From assembly GCA_003694905.1 (NCBI GenBank), contig RFJM01000383.1:1-6795 (forward strand): a DNA stretch of 6,795 nt. The letters are read 5' to 3'. Positions 1 to 5,261 of the stretch are shown here, in pieces. The position numbers and the translations under genes are program-made. The stretch's first letter is position 1, and the number at the start of each line of letters is the position of its first letter. The DNA is from Caldilineae bacterium. GTDB lineage: Bacteria; Chloroflexota; Anaerolineae; J102. A model generated the notes under the pieces. That model saw only the letters and a list, made by a program, of their open reading frames with translations. It ran no database searches and was not told the origin of the DNA.

Positions 1-499
1 AGCCGCGGGCATCACCGTCGGTCAACTGCGCTTCCGCCTGTTTCAGCGTGGTGGCGTTCACGGTCCAACTCAAGGTGAGCGCTCGGGGCGGGTCCTGGCT
101 ACCGAGCAGGCGTTGCAGAGGAAGCCCTTGTTGCCTGCCCATGAGGTCGTAGCAGGCCAGATCGACGGCGGCCTTGGCCAGGGGCTGGCCCGTGGTCAAG
201 CCGGGGCGGATGGCCCGGTCCATGCGCGCATGGATGTCGGCGATGTCGGCCGGGTTGGCGCCGAGGAGGGCGGGGGCCAGGTAGCGGCTCAGGCTGGTCG
301 TTACCGACTCAACGGTCTCGTAACTCCAGGAAGGTACGGGCACAGCCTGCCCCCAGCCCTGATTACCCTGGTCGTCGGTCAGGCGCAGCAGTACCGACGG
401 CCGCACGACGCGTCCGTCCGGGCCGGGTTCAAAGAATTTGAACTCGCCCCGGAATGGGTAATCATAGCGGCCGACTTCGACCTGGACGATCGAGTACAC
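1..499 (-). CDS. Enolase-superfamily (mandelate racemase / muconate lactonizing) enzyme, N-terminal part, cut by window edge
   Basis: About 166 N-terminal residues are present on the minus strand; the rest lies beyond base 1. The translation begins MYSIVQVEVGRY and has the hallmarks of the MR/MLE N-terminal capping domain: a beta strand (SVLLRL), a turn then GWGQAVPVPSWS, YLAPALLGANPADI, and the helix AKAAVDLACYDLMGRQQGLP with LQRLLG, which leads into the barrel. The protein stops just before the region where the family carries its first catalytic lysine (KxK), so activity and subgroup cannot be judged. Family members are Mg-dependent dehydratases, racemases or cycloisomerases of acids. Given the KDG genes across the divergent promoter, a sugar-acid dehydratase is a reasonable guess but only inference. 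I chose a GTG start at 499-497 because a GGAGG lies 4 nt upstream and the protein start fits the family; the frame stays open upstream, so the start is not certain. It is the third gene of the leftward unit, 99 nt after the MtaA-like gene. Confidence 0.85.
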   Translation of the reverse strand, partial: MYSIVQVEVGRYDYPFRGEFKFFEPGPDGRVVRPSVLLRLTDDQGNQGWGQAVPVPSWSYETVESVTTSLSRYLAPALLGANPADIADIHARMDRAIRPGLTTGQPLAKAAVDLACYDLMGRQQGLPLQRLLGSQDPPRALTLSWTVNATTLKQAEAQLTDGDARG

Positions 500-503
500 A
501 GGG

Positions 504-508
504 CCTCC
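504..508 (-). promoter_or_regulatory. Ribosome binding site for the enolase-superfamily gene
   Basis: Reading the minus strand, GGAGG ends 4 nt before the GTG at 499. It decides the start, because no in-frame ATG lies near the expected N-terminus. The rest of the 500-598 gap holds no convincing hairpin-plus-T-run terminator, so read-through from the upstream gene is plausible. Confidence 0.55.
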
Positions 509-598
509 GTAGTCGGGAGGAGGTGAAGGGGCGGGAGGAGTACGGGTGGGTCTTCCGCACTCGCGGCGGCAATCGCTGTGAGAAGGATGACTGGTGGC

Positions 599-1711
599 TC
601 AAGCCTGGACCCGGCTGCGCCTGCGGCTACGCTGAGCGCGTTTGGGGCGTGCTTTCTGCTGGCGAAGGGCCTGGATGACGGTGGGGATCTCGTGGCGCAC
701 TTCGGGCCGGTCGGCCCAGTCATACGCCGCCTGCACCATGGCGGCAATATTCTCCGGCGGTGTGTGTTGCGGCAGTGAGCAACCCGGCGCCAGGATGTCC
801 ACGCCGTTGCCCAGACATTCCAGGGAGGCCTGATAGACCAGTTCGGGTGTGCCGTTGAGCAGCACTTCCACGGTGGGGACGTAACCGGCCAAGGCCACCC
901 GGCCTTTGAGATGCTTGCGTGCTTCGGCCATGTCTACACCTTCGTCGAAGCTGTAGCAGGTGGCACCGGTTTCTGCGATGTAAGCAAGATGGTTGCTGGA
1001 TTTGCCGCAGATGTGGAGGATGGTAGGTGCCTTAATCGCGGGGCACAACCGCTTGTGATAGGGGAGAATGAAGTCGCGATAGGTGTCCGGGGAGATAAGA
1101 TCGCCGGAGCAGGTGGCTTCACCCAGAACGATGGCATCGGCCCCGGCCTCGACCTGCGCATTGGCATAGGAGATTGCCAGATCGGTGAGCCGGCCCATGA
1201 TACGATGGACGTAGTCCGGCTCGGTAATGAGCCAGGGGAAAAGGTTGGGGAAGCCGAAGAGCTTGGCCGCCAGGGCAAAAGGCCCAACGATGGAGGAGAT
1301 GACTGCAACTTCGTTGTCATAACGCTGGCGCAGTCGGGAGATGGCTTCCAGCACCACCGGCACGCGACCTCGCTCCAGGAAATCGTCGGGAATCGTAAGC
1401 TCATCCGGGTGGTTCCAGATGGGATAGATGTCGGTGGGCAGGGTATCGTAGGTACCGTAGTCGATTTCGCACCCCAGCACTTCCGCTTCCACGGTCATGC
1501 CAAAGGGGAGCTTGATGGCTTCGATGCGATGGTGTTCCCAGATCGCAGCCGCCAGGCCGGCCAGTTGCTCGCTGGTCTTGTGAGCGTCGGGGTAATAGAT
1601 GCCCGCTTTCTCCATCATGTCCACAGTAATGCCGGTCACTACCGCGGCAACCGGCGGACGGTCCACGGGCTTCAGTCGCAGGGCGTTCAGAAAGCGGGCT
1701 TTGGCATTCAT
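599..1711 (-). CDS. Uroporphyrinogen decarboxylase-fold corrinoid methyltransferase-like protein (MtaA/CmuA family)
   Basis: A 370-residue protein starting MNAKARFLNALRLKPVDRPP, the typical opening of the URO-D superfamily branch that holds MtaA and CmuA. Those enzymes move a methyl group between a corrinoid protein and a thiol or pterin, using a zinc ion. The presumed zinc ligands are all present: His233 and Cys235 in ILHICG and Cys311 in APGCSLPQHTPPENI, with spacing like that in MtaA. Other family landmarks are GADAIVLGEATCSGDLISP (residues 190-208) and YRDFILPYHK (211-220). This argues against true uroporphyrinogen decarboxylase (HemE), which lacks the HxC site. The last 20 or so residues form a very basic tail (RPKRAQRSRRRSR) outside the barrel. 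ATG at 1711 lies 2 nt after the stop of the upstream GntR gene, suggesting translational coupling; a possible Shine-Dalgarno GGAAG lies inside that gene. The open frame continues upstream through the GntR gene, but that extension is not homologous in character and is rejected. Methyl donor and acceptor are unknown; no corrinoid protein is encoded in the window. Confidence 0.88.
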   Translation of the reverse strand: MNAKARFLNALRLKPVDRPPVAAVVTGITVDMMEKAGIYYPDAHKTSEQLAGLAAAIWEHHRIEAIKLPFGMTVEAEVLGCEIDYGTYDTLPTDIYPIWNHPDELTIPDDFLERGRVPVVLEAISRLRQRYDNEVAVISSIVGPFALAAKLFGFPNLFPWLITEPDYVHRIMGRLTDLAISYANAQVEAGADAIVLGEATCSGDLISPDTYRDFILPYHKRLCPAIKAPTILHICGKSSNHLAYIAETGATCYSFDEGVDMAEARKHLKGRVALAGYVPTVEVLLNGTPELVYQASLECLGNGVDILAPGCSLPQHTPPENIAAMVQAAYDWADRPEVRHEIPTVIQALRQQKARPKRAQRSRRRSRVQA

Positions 1712-1713
1712 GG

Positions 1714-2415
1714 TTAGGTGGCTTCCAGGCTCCAGACGACGGGGACCTGATCGTCGCCGTAGCCCGAGCGATGCAGGTGGTCGATGTAGTCCTTCAGGGC
1801 CGAGCGATTGTGCTCCCGCACAACGGCCTCCAGGCGGTCGGGATCTCTGTCGCGAATGGCGTAGTACATCTGCCAATGGTCGGCGTGGGCCTTGTCGATG
1901 CGCTTGCCGAAGACATCCTCCAAGTAGTGCCGCCGCAGCCGATCCCAGTGCAACAACATGCGTTCCATGATGTCTGTGACGAGGGTGGCACCGGAGCACT
2001 GGCAGATGAGCTTGTGGAACTCGGCGTTCAGTTGCGACCACTCGTCAGGATCATCCAGCACCTGATCCATTTGCCGGAGGAGGCGTTCTATCTCGACCAG
2101 ATTGTCGTCGCAGACATTGAGACAGGCCATGCGCCCGCTGATGACCTCAACCGTCTCGAGGAGGACGAAGATCTCGGAAATCATGCCCGGTTTCAGATCT
2201 GAGACGGTAACGCCGGCGTAGGGTCGAATGACAACGAAGCCTTCCGCCTCCAGTTGCTGCAGGGCCTCGCGGATGGGGATGGGGCTGACATCGAGCGTGC
2301 GTGCCAGTTCGTCGATAACCAGAGGCGTATTGGGGGCGAAGTCGCCGGCAATGATGCGGGCCAGGAGCCACTGGTAGACGGCTTTGCGTTTGCTGCTGAC
2401 GGCGAGTTTTGCCAT
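1714..2415 (-). CDS. GntR-family transcriptional regulator, FCD subfamily (first gene of leftward unit)
   Basis: A 233-residue cytoplasmic DNA-binding regulator. The winged helix-turn-helix fills about residues 10-72, with the GntR signature IDELARTLDVSPIPIREALQQLEAEGFV (written here in parts: IDELARTLDVSP at 34-45, IPIREALQQLEAEGFV at 46-61) and a wing at RPYAGVTVSDL. The C-terminal all-helical FCD effector domain covers roughly 78-215. Candidate metal or effector ligands are Asn130 and His134 (NAEFH), His180 and His202 (REHNRSA); Asn replaces the more usual Asp at the first position. Such proteins usually repress neighbouring catabolic genes and release DNA on binding a small carboxylic acid. 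It is transcribed divergently from a second GntR gene and directly precedes the MtaA-like gene, so it probably controls the leftward genes or the shared promoter. The only in-frame ATG near the family start is at 2415; no strong Shine-Dalgarno precedes it. Effector unknown. Confidence 0.93.
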   Translation of the reverse strand: MAKLAVSSKRKAVYQWLLARIIAGDFAPNTPLVIDELARTLDVSPIPIREALQQLEAEGFVVIRPYAGVTVSDLKPGMISEIFVLLETVEVISGRMACLNVCDDNLVEIERLLRQMDQVLDDPDEWSQLNAEFHKLICQCSGATLVTDIMERMLLHWDRLRRHYLEDVFGKRIDKAHADHWQMYYAIRDRDPDRLEAVVREHNRSALKDYIDHLHRSGYGDDQVPVVWSLEAT

Positions 2416-2456
2416 GGTGACTTGAATGAGGCTGGTGGCCTTGCCAATCGGGGCGG

Positions 2457-2495
2457 CCTGTATTACAATATGGCTGTCTGCCTGTATGATAATAT
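2457..2495. repeat. Imperfect 15-bp direct repeat, two copies 24 bp apart: likely regulator operators
   Basis: CCTGTATTACAATAT at 2457-2471 and CCTGTATGATAATAT at 2481-2495 match at 13 of 15 positions. The first copy contains the near-palindrome TGTATTACA (2459-2467: TGTA, central T, TACA), the short symmetric form expected of GntR-family operators. The two copies overlap the proposed -35 and -10 of the plus-strand promoter. That they bind either flanking regulator is inference. Confidence 0.55.
2462..2490 (+). promoter_or_regulatory. Candidate sigma-70-type promoter for the rightward uronate operon
   Basis: ATTACA at 2462-2467 (4 of 6 to the -35 consensus) is followed by a 17-nt spacer and TATGAT at 2485-2490 (5 of 6 to the -10 consensus). 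The start codon of the first gene is 60 nt downstream of the -10. A second TATGAT at 2495-2500 is an alternative -10. No experimental start is known. Confidence 0.45.
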
Positions 2496-2549
2496 ATGAT
2501 ATAGCTTAGCCTGGACATTCGAAATTGTCAAATCAAGCGAGGCCCTTGC

Positions 2550-3251
2550 ATGTCGACCACACCCATCGAGCTGTTCCATAAGTCCCTGGTCGAACAGGTT
2601 TCTGACGCCATCATGGACATGATTGAGCGGGAAGGACTGCGTCCGGGCGACCGACTACCGGCCACGGCCGTTCTGACGGAGACCTTTGGCGTGAGCCGAC
2701 CGGTCGTGCGTGAGGCTCTGAAAATGCTGGAAGGTCGCGGAGTGATCGAGATGTCGGGAGGACGCACCGCGGTGATCAAGCCCGTCAGCGGCGAGGTGCT
2801 CCATTCCTTTTTCGAGCGGGTACTGACCTTCGAGCGTGAGAAGCTCCGGGAGATCCTGGAAGTACGTTATGGCATCGAGATGCAATGCGCGCGGCTGGCG
2901 GCCCAGCGCCGTACACCCGAGCAGGCCACAGCGCTGCAAGAACTGGTGGCCGAAATGGCCCAACATCTGGATGACGCTGAATCCTATGCCGAGCTCGATG
3001 TGCGACTGCACCTGCTCGTCGCCGAAGCCACGCACAATTCCCTGCTGTACCATCTGGTCCACAGCATTCGCGATGTCCTGCGCGATGTGATCCGTGAGGG
3101 GCTCGACCACCGGCTCACCGCCAGCGAACGGCATCTGGTCCAGGTAGCCCACGAACGCGTGGTGCACGCCATCACCGCCGGTGATCCCGAAGCCGCGGCC
3201 AAGGCCATGGCTTTCCATTTCGACGATGCCCTGCGGGCTATTTTCGAGTGA
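2550..3251 (+). CDS. GntR-family transcriptional regulator, FadR/FCD subfamily (first gene of uronate operon)
   Basis: A 233-residue regulator with an N-terminal winged helix-turn-helix (about residues 9-77) showing the FadR-type pattern LRPGDRLPATAVLTE then FGVSRPVVREALKMLEGRG, followed by the wing. The FCD domain (about 97-230) has the helix EVRYGIE and a full set of metal-ligand candidates: Asp150 and His154 (DVRLH), His201 (AHERVVHAI) and His223. FCD regulators of this type control sugar-acid and organic-acid catabolism, and members such as UxuR, ExuR and KdgR-like proteins respond to uronates. As the first gene of a GH88-SDR-KdgK-aldolase operon, it is most simply a repressor of the unit induced by a pathway intermediate such as KDG; that is inference. 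ATG at 2550 has AAGCGAGG 7 nt upstream. The gap to the next gene is 34 nt. It differs clearly from the divergent regulator and is not a recent duplicate: its metal site has Asp where the other has Asn. Confidence 0.93.
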   Translation: MSTTPIELFHKSLVEQVSDAIMDMIEREGLRPGDRLPATAVLTETFGVSRPVVREALKMLEGRGVIEMSGGRTAVIKPVSGEVLHSFFERVLTFEREKLREILEVRYGIEMQCARLAAQRRTPEQATALQELVAEMAQHLDDAESYAELDVRLHLLVAEATHNSLLYHLVHSIRDVLRDVIREGLDHRLTASERHLVQVAHERVVHAITAGDPEAAAKAMAFHFDDALRAIFE

Positions 3252-3285
3252 CCTTCCTCTTATACTCCCCAACCTGGTTGTGATT

Positions 3286-4428
3286 ATGAAACAAGAACCG
3301 AAACCTGCTCACCTCATCCCAAAACTGCAATACGCCTTCGTCTTCGCCCAGCATCAGGTCGAACAACTGGTAACCCGTTATCCCGATTTCTTCCCCATGT
3401 ACACCCAGGGCGGCAAGTGGAAGCACGAGGGTGAGGCCTGGACCAATTGGTGCGAGGGCTTCCTCGGGGGCATGATGTGGCTCTTTTACCGGCGTACGGG
3501 CAGCGAAACCTGGCGGCAGCGGGCCGAACACTACTCGCGGCTGCTCGAGCACCGCAAGCACGATCGCACCGTGCACGACCTGGGCTTCGTCTTCTGGTCT
3601 ACCTGGAAGCGCTGGTACGACCTTACAGGCGATGCCAAACTGAACGAGGTGATCATCACCGCCGGCCAGACCATGGGGCTGCGGTTCAAAGAAAAGGGAC
3701 AGTATCTTCGCTCCTTTGTGGCGGACAATTCGCTCTTCATCGATATCATGATGAACGTGGGCATCGTCTTCTACGCAGCCCAACAGACCGGCGATGCCGA
3801 CCTGCTGCGCAAGGCCCATGCCCACTGCCTGACTACCCGCCGTGTCCTTGTGCGGGGCGACGGCTCCACCGCTCATGAGGGCATCTTCGATCTGGACACG
3901 GGCGAATTTCTGCGCCAGTCCACCCATCAGGGTTGGCGGGGGGATTCTACCTGGGCGCGGGGCCAGGCATGGGCACTGTACGGCTTTGGTACGGCCTATG
4001 AGATGACGGGCGAGCGCAAGTATCTGCAAACGGCCAAGATGTGTGCCGACTACTATATTGAGCACACCTCCTTCGAGGATGATGCGCCCTTTGGGCCGGG
4101 CGTGCCGCCCAACGACTGGCAGGAACCGGGCAGCCAGGCCGAAAGCTCGGCCGCGGCCATTGCGGCCAGCGGCCTGCTCAATCTGGCCCGCCTGGATCAG
4201 GATCCGGTGTATGCAGCTCGCTACCGCCAGGCCGCTCTCATTATCCTCGACACCCTCACCGGTCCCGACTATCTGGCCGACCAGACACCCGGCTGGGAGG
4301 GCATTCTCATGCACGGCAGCTATCACCAGCGCAAAGGGCTGGGCGTGGATGAGAGCGTGATGTGGGGCGAACATTTCTTCGTGGAGGCCATCGACAAGGC
4401 CCTGACTCTATTGGAAGGAGAAGAATGA
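3286..4428 (+). CDS. Glycoside hydrolase family 88, unsaturated glucuronyl hydrolase
   Basis: A 380-residue alpha/alpha-barrel enzyme that removes the 4,5-unsaturated uronic acid from the non-reducing end of oligosaccharides made by polysaccharide lyases, by hydrating the double bond. Landmarks in order: WCEGFLGGMMWLFYRRTG (55-72), HDLGFVFW (97-104, with the conserved Asp98), FIDIMMNVGIVFYAA (151-165, with Asp153 the likely second catalytic aspartate), GDSTWARGQAWALYGF (219-234), ESSAAAIAASGLLNLA (286-301) and WGEHFFVEA (360-368). The STWARGQAWALYG and HDLGF motifs favour GH88 over GH105. There is no signal peptide or membrane segment, so it acts in the cytoplasm on imported oligosaccharides. 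The start was set at ATG 3286 because an in-frame ATG at 3181 would overlap the regulator by 71 bases. A GTG at 3280 is possible, and neither has a good Shine-Dalgarno. The substrate (glycosaminoglycan, gellan, xanthan, ulvan or other) cannot be read from sequence. The stop is 3 nt before the SDR start. Confidence 0.92.
   Translation: MKQEPKPAHLIPKLQYAFVFAQHQVEQLVTRYPDFFPMYTQGGKWKHEGEAWTNWCEGFLGGMMWLFYRRTGSETWRQRAEHYSRLLEHRKHDRTVHDLGFVFWSTWKRWYDLTGDAKLNEVIITAGQTMGLRFKEKGQYLRSFVADNSLFIDIMMNVGIVFYAAQQTGDADLLRKAHAHCLTTRRVLVRGDGSTAHEGIFDLDTGEFLRQSTHQGWRGDSTWARGQAWALYGFGTAYEMTGERKYLQTAKMCADYYIEHTSFEDDAPFGPGVPPNDWQEPGSQAESSAAAIAASGLLNLARLDQDPVYAARYRQAALIILDTLTGPDYLADQTPGWEGILMHGSYHQRKGLGVDESVMWGEHFFVEAIDKALTLLEGEE
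4413..4420 (+). promoter_or_regulatory. Ribosome binding site for the SDR gene, inside the GH88 3' end
   Basis: GGAAGGAG lies within the last codons of the GH88 gene, 11 nt before ATG 4432. With only 3 nt between stop and start, translation of the two genes is probably coupled. An out-of-frame ATG at 4425 overlaps the GH88 stop but opens no plausible protein. Confidence 0.6.
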
Positions 4429-4431
4429 GCC

Positions 4432-5211
4432 ATGGGCGCCGAGCAGGTTGCCATCGTCACCGGAAGCAGTCGGGGGATCGGCCGGGGGATTGCCCTGGCT
4501 CTGGCCGCCGAGGGCTGGCGCATTGTCATCAACTACCACAGCAACAGTGCTGCAGCCGAAGAGACCGCGGCCGATGTGCGCCGCAGTGGGGGCGACGCCC
4601 TGGTGGTGCAGGCCGATACTGCCGATCTCGACAGCCTGAACGCCCTGGTGGATGCTACTCTGGACCGTTGGGGACGCATCGACGTGCTGGTCAACAACGC
4701 GGGCATCGCTCCACGCCGGCGTCTCGACATCTTGCAGACAACGCCCGCCAGCTACGACGAGGTCATGGCCGTCAATCTCCGCGGCCCCTTTTTCCTCACT
4801 CAGCGCGTGGCTCGTGAGATGATCCGGCTGCTGGGCACAGGTGTGATCGCCCGCCCGAAGATCGTCAACATCGGCTCCATCAGCGCCTACACCAGTTCCA
4901 CCTCCCGCGGCGAGTACTGCATCAGCAAAGCCGGTATGGGCATGATGACGAAGCTCTGGGCGGATCGCCTGGCCGAGTACGGCATCAATGTCTACGAAAT
5001 CCGGCCCGGCATCATCGCCACGGACCTGACCGCGGTGGTGAAGGAGAAATACGACCGCCTGATCCTGGAAGAGGGCCTGACCCCGATTCGCCGTTGGGGA
5101 GAGCCTGAGGACATCGGCAAGGCGGTTCTAGCCATCGTTTCCGATCTGTTGCCTTATTCTACAGGCGAGGTGATCAACGTCGACGGCGGCTTTCACCTCC
5201 ATCGCCTGTAA
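4432..5211 (+). CDS. Short-chain dehydrogenase/reductase, probable 4-deoxy-5-keto-uronate (DK/DHU) reductase of KduD/DhuD type
   Basis: A 259-residue classical SDR of normal length. It has the Rossmann glycine motif TGSSRGIG (10-17), NNAG (88-91), and a complete catalytic tetrad: Asn115 (VNLRGPF), Ser149 (NIGSISAY), Tyr162 and Lys166 (YCISK). It ends with the family's GEVINVDGG strand. By sequence alone it would be annotated as a FabG-like 3-oxoacyl-ACP reductase. Its place between the GH88 hydrolase and KDG kinase instead suggests the step that interconverts a 4-deoxy keto-uronate and 2-keto-3-deoxygluconate, as DhuD, KduD or alginate-pathway DEH reductases do. The segment after the second strand, NYHSNS, has no acidic residue of the kind that commits an SDR to NADH, so NADPH use is possible. 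The protein has no signal peptide. It sits 3 nt after the GH88 stop and 50 nt before kdgK. The SDR assignment is certain; the substrate is inferred from context. Confidence 0.9.
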   Translation: MGAEQVAIVTGSSRGIGRGIALALAAEGWRIVINYHSNSAAAEETAADVRRSGGDALVVQADTADLDSLNALVDATLDRWGRIDVLVNNAGIAPRRRLDILQTTPASYDEVMAVNLRGPFFLTQRVAREMIRLLGTGVIARPKIVNIGSISAYTSSTSRGEYCISKAGMGMMTKLWADRLAEYGINVYEIRPGIIATDLTAVVKEKYDRLILEEGLTPIRRWGEPEDIGKAVLAIVSDLLPYSTGEVINVDGGFHLHRL

Positions 5212-5251
5212 CCTCCTGTCTTCGACAAACCTATCTCTCCTCTCCCGAACC

Positions 5252-5256
5252 GGAGG
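5252..5256 (+). promoter_or_regulatory. Ribosome binding site for kdgK
   Basis: GGAGG lies 5 nt upstream of ATG 5262. The 50-nt gap 5212-5261 shows no hairpin or T-run, so the upstream genes probably read through. Confidence 0.6.
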
Positions 5257-5261
5257 CAACC

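Larger units (their letters stand above)
2416..2549. promoter_or_regulatory. Divergent promoter/operator region between two GntR regulators
   Basis: This 134-bp gap separates two genes transcribed away from each other, so it must hold promoters for both units unless one is leaderless. Its middle (about 2459-2505) is markedly AT-rich compared with the GC-rich surroundings. It contains a plus-strand promoter candidate, a 15-bp imperfect direct repeat and two copies of TATGATA 10 bp apart (2485-2491 and 2495-2501). On the minus strand several -10-like hexamers (TATATT, TATCAT) occur in the same stretch, but I cannot choose one. GACA at 2514-2517 and TGTC at 2526-2529 form a weak inverted pair around TTCGAA. 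Confidence 0.75.

Noticed and set aside
113..526. 137-codon open frame on the plus strand at the left edge
   Set aside because: It is antisense to the enolase-superfamily coding region, whose N-terminal domain motifs are convincing.
552..575. Possible hairpin (CCGC/GCGG) between the MtaA-like and enolase-family genes
   Set aside because: The stem is only 4 bp with no following T-run on the minus strand, so it is not a credible terminator.
911..1717. 268-codon open frame on the plus strand, antisense to the MtaA-like gene
   Set aside because: A shadow frame caused by GC-rich codon positions; the minus-strand protein has clear family motifs and the plus-strand one has none.
1712..2041. In-frame upstream extension of the MtaA-like gene by 110 codons
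   Set aside because: It lies entirely within the GntR gene on the same strand in another frame, is Arg/Pro/Gly-rich and low in character, and the MNAKARFLNAL start matches the family N-terminus.
2514..2529. Inverted GACA / TGTC pair around TTCGAA upstream of the plus-strand GntR gene
   Set aside because: Only four bases per arm match and the centre of TTCGAA is offset from the centre of the arms; too weak to call an operator beside the stronger direct repeat.
3238..4374. 378-codon open frame antisense to the GH88 gene
   Set aside because: A shadow of a well-supported GH88 gene; no recognisable domain and no good start context.
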